A stretch of DNA of 64,000 bases. Source: Lithospermum erythrorhizon. Its lineage: Eukaryota; Streptophyta; Magnoliopsida; Boraginales; Boraginaceae. Location of the stretch: contig JADFUC010000964.1 of assembly GCA_019722365.1 (NCBI GenBank), positions 930,001 through 994,000 on the forward strand. Reading direction: 5' to 3'. The notes under the pieces were generated by a model. It ran no database searches and had not been told where the DNA came from. It worked only from the letters and a program-made list of their open reading frames with translations. Each line of letters opens with the position of its first letter. Positions within the stretch are counted from its first letter, which is position 1. Both the position numbers and the translations under genes were made by a program. Below are positions 22,715 to 36,096 of this stretch, piece after piece.

Positions 22715-23028
22715 CTCCATCCGGGGTCCTAATTTACTCTCGATCATAGAGTAAAAGGTATTTATTGTTATTTAATTAATATTAATACTAATATATCCTA
22801 AAAGGTACTTTTATCTGTGGAAATATTTTAGGGAAATTAATATACTTTTACTTTTTAGTTTACTTTTTATTCTTTAATAAAGTAAATTAATCATGAAAAC
22901 AAAAAGTACTTATTAAGGAATAAAAAGTGAAAGTTAACAAAGATAAAGCCAGATTAATTCCTATATGATCAATTAAAAAGGAAAGGAGAAATTTTGCTAC
23001 ATGATCAAGTAAATTGGGACAGATGGAG
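22715..23028. mobile_element. Stowaway-like MITE, 314 bp, with TA duplication
   Basis: Left CTCCATCCGGGGTCCTAATT and right AATTGGGACAGATGGAG are inverted repeats. TA flanks both ends (22713-22714, 23029-23030). The inner arms share TTTACT and GATCAT motifs. Unrelated in sequence to the MITE at 16560. Confidence 0.75.
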
Positions 23029-25616
23029 TACTATTCTTTTTGAATATATTATATTTTACATGGTATAAATCAATTTCCATTATTTTTACTTTGATAGGTT
23101 GAGTTTGTTTCTTTTGGAATGGAATAAATGCTTAAGCTCTAGTTGCATACAATCTTCAATATAATTGATAAGCACTTGAGCAAGCATTTATACATTTCTT
23201 CTTTTAATATATTCAATTATTATTTTATATTTTATACAAATTCCCGTAATCTTGACTTGTACATGCTAATGAATATATATTAGTTTTATGATTTTTGAAA
23301 AAATTTATTATGTATTCATTAGTTATTGTTTTTATTTTAGTATATTATATTTTTTAGGATGAAATCAGTTCCTAAACTTTTTTCCTCTTGTATTTGATTC
23401 TCCAAACAATTAGTAAGAATCTTCGTACGTATATTTTCATTTTCAAATCTCTACTTCAATTATATTATATATATTTTGTTTATATTTTATGCAATTCTCC
23501 TTATGCTAACTAATGTATGATTAATATTATTATCATATCATATCCGTTTTAAAATTAAAAAACTATCAAACTTACCCCACTATTATTTAATTTGAACTTC
23601 TGATGACTTTGTTTAGCTTCACAAAAAATGTTTTGTTATAGAATAAAAATGAAAGAATTACATGAATAAATGAAAGATCTTAAAACAACTTGCGAATAAA
23701 ACTTAACAAATTAAATACCTTCACATGCCAAATCGAAAACTCTTCTCAAAATCTTTCATCTAATCCATCTGCTTACAAAATGGAGAAAAATTGAGCTACT
23801 AATCCATAACTCTGACATTCTTTCACCATCTATTCATATAATATACTTTTAAGCGACCATTGTCATGAATTAAAAAACCAACTATTTATATCGACAATAA
23901 TAAGATTAATAATAATAATAGTAATAATAATAACAATAAGCATAGGTAAAATATGTGTTTCTTTTTCTTTCATTTTTGTTTTCGACTATATTTATCATTT
24001 CTAATAGAATTAATTATTTATATTTTATTACTATTTCATTATTATGATTATTACATGTTAAAACTTATTAATTCAAAACTACAAACTAATATTGAATTAA
24101 ATTATTATAATGAATTGATTACATAAATAAATGGATAGAGAAATTGTATTAAAACCCACTATTATAAAAACAAAATTGATAGAGAAATTCTATTTTTTAA
24201 AAAGCTATTAAATCTACCGCTATACTTTTGAACCGTCATTCTCAAGCTATAGGATCAAGAAGGAAAACACTCATGTTCGTAAAACAAGAAGGTAAATTCA
24301 TCTACCATATGAGAACAAACATAATAAAAAGTATGTACTTGTAATGAAGTTTGAAGTTTGAACCCGACATAATTTTTTTAAAGTTAGTTGCTATTAGAGT
24401 GTAAAAAAGATAACCCAACTCACTAAATTTCTTTATACATCTAATAAGTATGCTAACTTTTCTTATTATGGTAATGGTATAGTGAAATATGATGATTAAC
24501 ACTTTAAATATGAACTTCAACTCTAACTACTTTGACTCTTCTATTATTGTACCAAAAGAAATAACTAAGTTACACATGAAAAATATGCTTAAGTTTAGTT
24601 GACTCATTTATCTATCTTATAATACTTACTATTTGCGATAAAGATGAACTGAGATAATGCGATACTAAATATTTGCTTCTGGAAAGAAATGAGCATGCTA
24701 TTATCAAAAGAAATATAAAATACTTGAATATTCTTAGATGTTCGAATATGTAAGATAAATACAATTTCCCCGCAGATATCTCAAATTGTTATTATTTGTA
24801 AAAACACTAATAATAATAAAGAAACGCCTGCTCTTGATTTGGTTTCATTAAATCATAGTTATCCAACATATGTGCGAATTGAAAATCACATTTAAATTAT
24901 CACTTATTTTTTCTATATTTCTTAACAATTAATGACACATTAAGATGATAGTAATTCATAATTATAAATGATTATTTAGCCATATATTCCACGTAACGCA
25001 CGCATTTAATTTACAAGTGTATCGAAATGACTCATTAGACTATCGTTAAGTGGTAGATAATATTTACACTCCATATTTGGATCAATTCGAAAACAACCTT
25101 CTTATTATTATCACAAAGATATGATTGTTACGTTAAGCAAGTGTATTTTTATAGGCATTGAACGATGTTGATGTAATATTAATATGGTACAATTATACAT
25201 GTCTAAAGAGAAACAATCTAGCAGATATCAGCTGAACTAGCTGATTTAAGCTACAGATTTAGATGCCCTACAATGATTCTTGTTTTATGAAAGTGTTACT
25301 TGGTTTTCTCTATTCTTCAATCCAACTCAATATTGCAATCTTCATTTTTCTTCTATTTTTTAGCCTGTATTTGAATAACCAGCTAGTATAGTGGCTAACA
25401 ATGGCAGAAAACAAATTGCCAATTGATTTTCCAAGCACGTATACACAAGCTCAGCCCAATCTATGAAGTTGGTTCATAGTATTGAATTATCACTACAAAA
25501 GTAACTCGAAGAAAATACTAATTATTGAGCTATGCCTGGCCTATAACCCCCCACTGCCATATTTCCATGAAGGGGAAAATCAAAAGAAGAACGACTTTGT
25601 ATAGTATAGCAGTTTC
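23029..25616. other. AT-rich gene desert downstream of RLT
   Basis: Very AT-rich, with short runs such as AATAATAATAATAGTAATAA near 23905. I found no coding frame, RNA gene or element boundary. The last few hundred bases are probably the RLT 3' UTR and flank. Confidence 0.5.
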
Positions 25617-28600
25617 TCAATCACTGTAATCTTGAGAACCTACTGAGTCCGAATCAGCGCCGTCTTCGTTTCCAGCAGCAACTCTAACAGAATCATAGTC
25701 ATTCATTTCTACATCTTCATCTAAATTAGCACCATTTTCCTGATCTTGATCTGGTTCTTGTTCTTCTTCAGAATCTGAATCACCTGAATCTTCTTCACTA
25801 CTCTCTTCTACATCGTTATTCCTACCGGAGTTGTGAAAACCAGCTTCCCATCTTCTTGAATCAAATCCTGTCTCCTGGCAGTTGTCGGGGTACTCATCTG
25901 CATCCATACTGTTGCTGTCATCATCATTCTCAGACTCAACCCTTCCGTAATTTGGAGTAGCAAAATCTTCATGACTATTCCTTGGTAATTCAACAATCTT
26001 TGGTGTACTCTTTTCCAGTGGGTGACTAGAAATGATTTCCTGGACAATCTTCTTCTCTATCCTTCTCTTCCGAAGAGTTCGACGACCTCGCCCATGTTTC
26101 TGACTGTATGTTCTCTCCCTGTGCTGCATCAGAGTTTGGGCCAGCGACTCGTCTCGTCTGATTGTAGGCCTGCCTGGGTGAGACATAGAAGCAGCAATCC
26201 CCACTCTCTGAGACTTCCCACGAGGACGACCACCACTCCCCCTCCCTCGAGACGCCTGCCTAGGCCGAGGACATGCATGCATATTGTTCATAGATGACCA
26301 CTTCTTCTCCTGCAAGAGCCGCTCTGGATCAATTTTCTGAAAATCATTAGGAAACCCATATGTTGCCGGAAGCTTCTGTCATCAAGAAGGAAAAGGATGA
26401 TTAGTTCAAATGACAGAAACACACGATGTGAAAATAGTAATAGCATTTCTCAGACCAAAAACAACATGCTTAATAGAGCGGAGTAGGGAAACAAAAGACT
26501 TCACCATAACTTCTTCGGTTTTCTGCCCATCGCCTACGCTAGCTTTCTGTATTGGCACACAAGATATTGAGTAATCAAGCTCAACAAGTCGTAAAGCCAC
26601 AGCTGCTGTCGTCCGAGGTATCCATGGCAGATGAGCAACATGTCCTAGATAAGGCTGTTCAACATTTGCTGAATTCTTAGCAGGGGAGCAGTAGCTAGAC
26701 AATTCCATGCTTGTCTCGAAGGTTTCAGATAAATAGTCTCGTTTAATGACACTTTCAAACTGGGTCATAATCTGCCCCCAAGAGAAAAAAATAAAAGTAA
26801 CAAGAATGTCAATTAGTAGCACTGAAAGAATTAAAATTGAAATGAAAAAAATTGTCAACCTTTACAGGAAAAAAAAAGGAACAAACATTGTTCAAGCACA
26901 AAAATAGAACATATTAACCTCAATGAAATCAGGAAAAGGAAATAATGGCAAAGTATCAAATTAGGTGAATAATGATTCCCTAAGCACCACACCTAATCGT
27001 TATAGAAAAGATAATCCCACCTTCTTTTTTAGATAATTAAAGAACATCACTAACATTAAAGTAGAAGAAAAATACAGAAAAAACAATCATAACCTTAGTG
27101 AAGATACTCCTTACATATGTAGGCCAAGAATCATGCTAGACAGTAGATTTATGGTAATTATAGAAGAGTTCTCCAACAAAACTAGTTTTCACTCCGCAAA
27201 AAAGAATTTAGCACATCACTGACGATGCTCTTGATTACGATGCCAGAGAAAAGAACTCTCAAAGGAATGAAGGGCAAAAATTGAAATCTCATCAATCAAT
27301 CTAACCTGTATGAAATCTTCAGCAGAGGATGCATCTTGTAGCTTCAAGCCCCAGGCCTTCCTAATTTCTTCCGTCCATGAAGACTGAAGAGCCTCAGAAG
27401 GCACAAAAGCCTGTACAAAAGAGGACAGACTGGGATTAGAACATTAAAGAACCAAATGGAGCACAACAGAAAACAATGTAAAGCCCGAATACAATCTAAA
27501 GCAGTGCAACTTCTTCACCTCAAGGAAATTAAACATTGCTCTAATCAATCCAACTCTGGTTGGATGAGGGGAGTTTAAAACAACTACAGTCTTTGGATCA
27601 ACTTTCAAATTCTCCAATGGAGTTTCCTTCCCAAATGACCTCTGGCAAGAAGTGCAATAGTTTTCTTCAAAAGTATATGAACATAGACAGGAGTCACATA
27701 TTCCCAAGACTGCTGAGCACCTCTTTTTCCCATACGTCGTTGTACACAAAATGGGCGTATTGAAGCATTCTTCCCACATCCAGATTTGCAGATTTTTATA
27801 TCTCTTGAAAGCATTCAGCTTTTCGACTTCATTTCTAGCAAGCTCGATTCTAAATGATACAGATGGCTCCAAAGCATCAGAATCCATAGTACATTGTGTC
27901 ACAGATGGACTCCCACAAATAGAATCTGCAGGACTAAAAGAATTCTCTTCAGCAGCTTCAGTTTTACTCGCACAATTTTGACTTCTGGTACTCACATGAA
28001 ATGAACCCCTGTGAAGACGCTCCCTGAAGGGGCCTTCAATCTTTTGTAACATAATATGCAAATGCGACTCCCTTATACCACGTGTATCCAAAGATGTTAA
28101 AAGAGAGTCGAATGCCTGCAAGGGAAAAATCACCGTCAGTGCTTTTGACATGTGGAGTGGATACAGAATCACTTGCAATAAATCATAAAAGAGTTGGAAC
28201 ACTATCTCAGTCAACCCATGAACCAAAAATAGCAATTCTGTTCTGCCTCCATACAAATTTTATAAATAAATAAACCTACCTGCAACTATTTAAACAACAC
28301 CGCCTAATAAGGCGGAGATATAAGGAAGCACTACAGCACAAAATATCAAAAGAGAAAGAAATAGATGTCGCATAGGAAAGTAAAAGGAGATCATCACCTC
28401 TTCTGTATCAATAAGTCCCCAAAATCCCTCGGGTGACTCCATGAATATCCTCCCAGATCCAGGATCTTGGCTAGATGCAGTTGCAACAAATTGCCAATAC
28501 CGATTACGCCTTCGATCTTGACCAAGAGGCAATGACCTATAAACGTACATTTCTTCAGCTTTGTGCCCAATGAAAGATTTTAATTGCATGCGTGACCGCT

Positions 28601-31600
28601 CTGCAGTATATCCATTTTGCTGTGCTGGAGTAGCATAATACTGAGCCATGGCAGAGTCTTGTGCAATATACTTCCCTCCAGAAGTATTTTCAAATGGATT
28701 CTGAACACTATCAGCAGTAATAGAGCCCTCAACCTTAACTACATGAGTCATAGGTGTGTCATAGTTTTTACCCTCACCAGCGACCAATGGGCTCTGGCAG
28801 CGCTCAGCTGCAACATTGAAGGAAGAGTCCTGAAGTTTTGAAATAAACTCCTCCTTAATGCGTTTTTTGTCTAATTGTGCTTCCGCCCACATCTGCTTTT
28901 TAAGAGCATTCACTGCATCCAGCCGATCCTATAAAATTCCAATAACAGTTAGATGAAATGATAAGTGTCTTAGATAAAAATGTAACTAGCTGCTGAAAAA
29001 AGGAAACATAATATAACCTCAAGAACTATACGGACTGTATTCCCTTCATTTGCAACACCAATCAATGCAGTAAGGGCCTTAAGACGCTCCTCAACACATA
29101 GATCAGAATATTCTCCCTCAGTAAGCCCTTGAACCCATGGTTCACCGGATTTGCTCTCGTCAATCTCGGCATCCTCTTGGTCAGGCTCACTGATAAGAGT
29201 AGCTTTACCCACAACATAAATCAACAATCAATGATGTTTCTTCAATGGTTTAATGATTTCTCACTCCATTTCTTGATATTGACACTCCATCTATTTGTCA
29301 TTTGGGAATAACTTTTACACTATAAGTGGAGTGCCGCTATCAACACGTGGAGTGAGAAAATCATTGACCTTCTTCAATATGGGAAGTAAACTACTTAAAC
29401 ACATATTGAACAAGGAGAAACAGTATATAAAAAGTATTTACCAACACCATTAACTGCAGGTTGGGATATAAGATCAACAGAAAGTGCATCCTTCAGAGTC
29501 CCAGAGCTTGTTGCAATTTCACTTCCTAGCTCGATTAATGTGCTTACATCAGGAGTACCTATATCCTCAATTTCTGGACCTTCAGCAACATCACATTCTG
29601 AATCATCTTCTCTTTCTTCTTCTTCTTCTTCAACATTTTGCTCCGTTAAAAGGCCATTTGCAAATTTCAGAATCTTCTCCCTAGCTGATGCGAGTATGGC
29701 CTCAGCATCAGCCGGGTCCTTTCTATAAGCTGGTCGAACATTATATGTTGAAGGGGCAATTCTTTCAAAAAGTATCGGGTCCCTAGATAAAGCAACAGAA
29801 ATGGAGGCCTCTGGTGTCTTGCTAGTTGTAAGGTCACGGAGCCCAGATCTCTATACATGATAAAAGAACAGTTGAGAATCATATCTAGAGGGAGGATACA
29901 GAGTATAAGCCAGTCAGTACCTGAATCTTTTCTGCAAGATCTATAACATTCAGACCCTTGCTTCCCTCAAGAGCAAGTACATGATATGCAGCAAACTTAA
30001 CAGTTCCTGGGGTCAGCCGATGCCTTGACTTGCGCTGAAGAGTGAATCCTTTTTCTTGGATTATTGCAACTGCCTTTTCAGCAGCTGCTCCACTTCGAAG
30101 ATTAGAAACAATTTCTTCACAACCTTTGGTCTGTTCAACACATATTAAGCACACAGTTATTGATAATTTCACGAGCATATCATTGTGCCGGACTGTTTTC
30201 TATAGTTTAGCAGTGCTCATGATTACATTCACAAATTTGAGCTAAGGTTCAATGTATATTAATAGATCTTCAACTAGCAAAACTTTTCTGGAACCAGCCT
30301 TAAAGGCACATGCATATTCCAATCAAGAAGGGAGTTGAAGAAGAATCCATCCCTTGAAAATTGTGACAGAATGCTCCATATGAAAATTGTGACATTTTAA
30401 GCAGACAGGGTGGGGGCCTATGAGATTAATTATTATCTTCATCTGTAAAATAACAAAGACACCATATGCCTCGTGCTATATGCAACAACATACTACGATG
30501 CAATTGCACCGCCAATAAACGAGCCTTCCAAGAATATAGTCACATTTAAGAAGACAGACTATCAGATAAATTGCAATCTTTAAAAATAACAGACACCATG
30601 TGCCTCGTGCTATATGTGCAAACCATGTTACACGCAGTTGCATCACTCTTATGCGATACTAAATAGTAAGAGTGGCTTACAAACTTAAATTTAGTCCAGA
30701 AAATACTAGTAAGAGTGGCTTACAAACTTAAATTTAGTCCAGAAAATACTTGTAGTAAGTACCTCATCATTATCATTCACTGATGTCTGCTCAGTACTCT
30801 TCTTTTTCAATTGCGGCCCATATCCAGCAGATAGAGAAAATTGACGCAATATTTCAGGCCATGTCAATGGATTTAATAGCTTCTGCCAGTTACGTATGTC
30901 AAAGCCCCACAGATACGCCTGTCATTGAAGATAACCACACAATACTTTCAAAAATATAGATGATATGATCTCTAATAGTAGGAAGGATGTAGGTTAGAAT
31001 TACCCCTTCAACTAATTTTGGATGGCCACCTTCAGGATTGACAGCACTATATTGATTAGTTCCTGGCCCACCAGAAGGCGTCCTGGCAACATCTTCAATA
31101 TCCTTTATAATTAGTTTTAGGAGAGCAATGTGAATTTCCCCTAGAAGCCTCGAGTCCTGAAAAAATATGGAACATGAAGACTAATAATTGTCCTTAACAA
31201 TGAGCAGCGTAGTGGTAAGACGCTTCACCTTCGCTTCACCTCTAACCGGAAGGTCAGGGGTTCGAGTCATCAAGGTGTAGGTGGGGACCACTATTGATAC
31301 TCTTTAATAAAAAGGTAAAAAATGTGAGGGATGAACAACAGAGCCTCATATTTTAACCAATAACAAAATTAGGATAAAACAGAAATAACTCTTACATAAT
31401 CATGGAATGCTTGGACAAACTCATCCAGCGTGAAAGGCCAAAGCCCAAGAATATCAGCAAAAGTGAGGCAAAATCTCCACACCTGACCATGTATCCAAAA
31501 TTTAAATTAATAGAAGGAACGGATAAGGAAACAATATAATAGCACATGTAAAATGCAGTTGCAACAAGTTAATGAACTAAAGTTTCTTATACAATAGAGA

Positions 31601-34600
31601 TAACCAAACAGATAAACTGAAGTACACATCTGTCGACGAATAGAGCATACAAAAGATCTAAGTTCCAACAATTAATATATCTTAACAACCTTATGAGTGT
31701 GACCAGTGGTATTTCTCTACTTCTAGAGTTCTAGAGGAAACTCATATGTGAGAATGCATGATATAGAAACAGAATTTAAGTACAATCAGTAAAGAGACGG
31801 AAGAGGTCCTATTAAGTCTATGATTATAAGCTTCAGTACTACACTGGCTTCATACAGAAATAATTCATTGCATTAAATGAAGAACAGAACAAATACTAAG
31901 TAACATATATCAGAACAAGTAATCCACCAAGCTTAGTTAGGATTCTGTTTGGAGTGCAAAATATTTGTTGTTAAGTGTTGACTGACCACTAGCACTAGCT
32001 ATCATGACAGACAAATCAAAGATAATAATATAGCAGAAATTGATGTCTGGAAAAATTAAAACTAGCATGCCAAGTTCGTAAAAATTCGCTTCAATGGTAT
32101 ATACTGAAACTTCTTTCTTGGAATACCATGAGAAGATTCCCAATGTTCTCTTGTGAGTTGGCCCAAGGCTGAAATGCAAAAGGCTTCTTCAGTTTCACCG
32201 ACTTGGGAGGGAATTCACATAGAGATTCTGAATAAACAAAAAGCAAAAATTCAGCTACTTGGTTAACCAAGGAAACGAAGGGAGAACATATTAGACAACC
32301 CTTATCACAAAGATCAAGAAAATGCGTGCAAGAAAATGTAAAAATGTATCAGTTTAAACAGGATAGGGAGAAATGTGAGCAAGCAACATTCTATATGCAT
32401 ATAAGGTACCTGTGTGTGTGTATATCAGAAGACTGATTAATTTTCTCAAAATAATTCTTCAAAAAACAATTTTTTCAATTGTAAGGTCAACAAAAAATCT
32501 AAAATATGAGGCAGATGAGAATAATACAAAAAAGTCCTTTCAGGTTGTGAGAACACGACGTTACAAAACTTCCTTTCTTAGTTGTAGGATGCCACATTAA
32601 ATGAGATTTGTGATTTGAAAGGGGCCAAGATCAATAAATTTTAAGAGAATGTGGAAAGGTCATTTATGAAGAAAAAAAAAACTCAACGTAAGTTATCTAA
32701 AAACAAACTCATGCTGCATGGACAGATATAATAACCACACAAATCACAGATCATCGTGCAGCATGTTCATAGACTAGTTATCATACTGCAATCCATCATG
32801 ATATAAGAACTCAAACACAAGATTGTGTATGAAAGTACACAAATGAGTGTGTGGCTTGACTCCCATGTGTGACATCAAACAAGCTCATGGGAATATTAAC
32901 AAGAAACTCATACCCCGGAATTCCTCGAGCTTTTGCAACGTATTATAATCAAGGGCAAGTATTGAAGGCAACCCTCTGCTAGAAGCCGCCAATTCCATAA
33001 GTTCTAGACGCTCATCTTCAATCAGCTCCATTGATTCTTTAGCAAATTTGCGGGCTGCAGCCTTTTCCAAAGCAAGTTTCTGCTTTACTGCTTCCCTTTC
33101 AATTCGAATCTCTTCTTTTTGCTTCCTCCTCTCAGCCTAGACACAGAAAAAGAATAATTATTTATGTCCTGAGAAGAGTATGTGCTTGTGATACAACAAC
33201 AAAGTCTCTGTGTAGACTCTAAAAACATACTCTTATAAGTTCTTTCTGCATAAACTTCTCCCTCCTTTCCATTTCACGTTTCTCCTCACGCAGATATCTC
33301 TCCTCCATCCTTTGCTGCTCTCGGATTAGTCTCAGTTCCTCCTTTTGCCTTTCCCTATTCTGTCTTTCCATTTCTTTCTTCAACTGTTCTTCTCTCTGTC
33401 AAACAAGATGAACATGTTAGTTATCAGGAGGACTATTTAAAGAACTTGTTACAGAGCTGAAAATAATAGTATGCTCCTCCAAGAACCAACCTTCTTCCGC
33501 AGAAGATCTTGTTTTTCAATTTCTTTCCGGATTCTTTTTTCATTTGATTGAACTTCTCTCTCCATTCTAGCTTCTTCCATCTGCAATAGATATCTACCTT
33601 TATTAGATTGAAAAAGAGATGCAATGACAGATCAATAACCAAAATACAAATCATAGATTATCCTCCACGAACCTTTCGCTTCCTCTCCAACTGCAACATA
33701 TCATCGATGGGTGGGATAAGATCATTATTTCCTTCCTTCCCTTGTTGTGGCAATATGGAAACATTTGAGATATGACCTTCATCACCATGATCTCTATGCC
33801 CATTCCCTTGCATGAGAGGTAAGGTCTTGGATGTTGGACCAGCGACAGCTGAATCATAGAGGTAAGATGGAGCGACTTGTCCATATGCATCACATCTAAT
33901 TTTGGGACCAGAAATTGCCTGTAGATCAGAGATGTGAAAACTTTTAGAATTTAATTGAAGGCAGTTACGGCTTACTTTGCAAGTATGCATAAATATATGA
34001 AACTTTTAGAAACTGAAGATAGATAGCTATGCTTTACTTTCCCATCATGCACTGTCAAAGGATCATGACTAGAAGATAGCAATAGATCTACCAGCGAGAG
34101 GTGAGAAAAGATGGATATAACATGCAGATATCTATGGAATCACACGAATAACATATGTTACCTAATCATTACATTAAGTCAGTCATCTCCCTATTCCTAC
34201 CCAGGCAACACAGATATACAATCTAGATAAAGCATAAGGAAACAAACTATTTCTGAAGTTGGAAGTCCTCAAATATTAGTTGTGCATTTATTCCCAACCA
34301 CAATTCTTTTAAACAACACAATGAAAGACTCCAAGTCAAGAAGATCATCCAGTCAAAATATTATTTTAATAATGCAGAATACATCCAAGAAAGGAAAATT
34401 GTTTGAATGATATAAGCTGGCACACAAAACAGGGCCCTTTCTTAAGATAAAACCAAGTAAAAGGAAAATTGTTTTGTATCACTGCTTACAAGCTAAGGTA
34501 AGTTCTGCGTTGGACAGAAGCAGGAACCACAAAAGATTAAGCAAAAGGGAACTAACCTTGATTTGATTGGAATCGTATTGCGCATATAATTTGCTATCAT

Positions 34601-36096
34601 ATGAAGGCCGGTGAGGCTTCTGCTGCTCTGTAGCCACTACGCAAATGTGAAAACATTATATATCTTGAAAATGTTTAAGACTAGGAAAGTACCAATTAAA
34701 TTAGTAATAAATTGTAAATTAGGTAATTGTGTGTACATCCATAAAATTTCAGAGGTATCGTTGACAATATATGAGGATTTTATCAAGGTCATTATCTATT
34801 CAGAGCTCATCCACCTCAAAAACAAAAAAAAAAACAAAGAAAGTCGACGCTACCTATTGGTGCTCCAAAAGCACCTGGCGGAAGTTCATCAAACTCCACT
34901 CCAAGAACCGGGCCATCTCCTCTCAATGGCTCCCCTAATTGTGCCTCAATACAAGCTATCGCTCTCTGTTCCATTATCGTCCTTGGCGACTCAAAATACC
35001 TTATTGGAACCATTGGAATTTCTTCCACATTGTCAAAACGACTAGATCCTGATTCAGATGCTGACCCCGACCCTGACCTTGACCTAGACCCATGATCACT
35101 GCCCATTTCAGCCTCAATCATGTCATCTTTAGGTGACTCCGGCACGAGCTTTGTCCCAAATGCCACAGGAACACGAGGCTTCATTGCTGCCATACCTGCT
35201 GCCTCCTTCTTATCCTTCAACCTTCTGTGACAGAACCACATCTGCAACTGCCGATCAGTTAATCCCAACTTCTCCGATAAATCTGCTCGAGTTGCCTCTG
35301 TGGGGTAGTTTTCCACTGCAAAAAGACAAGACAACATAATTGTTAAACTAAGAACAATTTCTCGTACAAAACATAACATGGTAAAAGTCAGAATTCTACA
35401 AGCAATGACAAGCCTTTACAACACAAATTATTAGCAAATTAACAACAATCAAGCATGTACAACAACATGAACAATCAAATTACCACTCACAACACTTTCA
35501 CATGGAAACTCAATCCCAATCTTCCACATACACACAAACACACCCAAAATCCAATTTTTTTTAGCAAATTAACAACAAATCAATCATGAACAACAAAAAC
35601 AATCAAATTGAAATCACCACTTACATAAACACTTATAAATAAAAACCCAAACTTCCAAAAACTATAAACAAACTAACAACAAATCAAGCACTAACAACAA
35701 CACAAACAATCAAATTACCACATACACTCAACAAAAATCCAAAACTACCATCAAATTAACTACAAATCAATAATTCACAAACAATCAAATTACCACATAC
35801 ACATAAAAAAACAACAAAAAATCCAAAACTACCATCAAAGTAACTACAAATCAATAATTCACAAACAATCAAATTACCACATACACATAAAAAACACCAA
35901 GAATCCAAAATTAGCATCAAATTAACTACAAATCAATAATTAACAACAACAAAAAACAATTAAACTAGCACTTACTAGCATAAGTTCTCTCCAAATTCTC
36001 CAATTGAAAAGGAGTTTTCATCTGCCTCTTAGGCCTATTAATATTCCCCTCCCCACCACAACTCTCCCCCTCTTCTCCTTCAAAACCCACCTCCAT
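25617..36096 (-). CDS. RLT: Homeobox-DDT chromatin remodelling factor (RLT1/RLT2-like)
   Basis: Nineteen coding exons by splice signals, 5' to 3': 36096-35976, 35315-34854, 34636-34557, 33918-33673, 33580-33491, 33395-33231, 33136-32914, 32227-32127, 31482-31396, 31156-31004, 30918-30763, 30130-29921, 29850-29442, 29202-29018, 28928-28398, 28115-27519, 27410-27306, 26771-26505, 26375-25617. They join in frame to about 1648 residues, near the family length. Domains: homeodomain about 21-80 (recognition helix QLQMWFCHRRLKDKK), Arg/Glu coiled coil about 300-460, DDT about 475-540 (ENIGNLLMVWRF, ADILGLWPFTLDEFVQAFHD), HARE-HTH about 650-720 (LTPGTVKFAAYHVLALEGSK), WHIM/WSD (RSLPLGQDRRRNRYWQF), then AT-hook-like RGRGSGGRPRG and an acidic tail. 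RLT proteins are nuclear partners of ISWI ATPases CHR11/CHR17 and restrain flowering. The exon 13/14 acceptor (GGTAAAG) is weak but is the one I found that keeps frame. Confidence 0.93.
29247..29369. mobile_element. 123-bp MULE-type MITE in RLT intron 13, with 9-bp target duplication
   Basis: TTCTTCAAT flanks both ends exactly (29238-29246 and 29370-29378). The ends GGTTTAATGATTT and, inverted, GGTCAATGATTTT begin inverted arms of about 50 bp that continue CTCACTCCA, TTGATA and CACTCCA. The 9-bp duplication points to the Mutator superfamily. The element ends about 45 bp from the exon 14 acceptor. Confidence 0.8.
30450..30755. repeat. Tandem duplications in RLT intron 11
   Basis: A 43-bp unit starting AGTAAGAGTGGCTTACAAAC is perfectly repeated at 30665-30707 and 30708-30750. 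A diverged longer duplication (GCCTCGTGCTATATG near 30468 and 30602) lies just before it. Confidence 0.8.
31199..31330 (+). mobile_element. tRNA-derived SINE in RLT intron 9, antisense to the gene
   Basis: AGCAGCGTAGTGGTAAGACG (31203-31222) fits a Pol III box A and GGTTCGAGTC (31259-31268) fits box B, 50-60 bp apart. A weakly tRNA-like body precedes a non-tRNA tail (GGTGTAGGTGGGGACCACTA). There is no cloverleaf with a usable anticodon, so this is a SINE rather than a tRNA. Exact ends and target duplication were not resolved. Confidence 0.7.
35440..35950. repeat. Minisatellite of about 80 bp in RLT intron 1
   Basis: AACAATCAAATTACCACATA, CCAAAACTACCATCAAA and TAACTACAAATCAATAATTC recur at about 80-bp spacing through 35690-35945. 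More diverged copies lie upstream to about 35440. The tract lies wholly within intron 1 (35316-35975). Confidence 0.75.

Noticed and set aside
31199..31330. A tRNA gene in the RLT intron
   Set aside because: Boxes A and B are present but acceptor and anticodon stems do not pair; a SINE explains it better.
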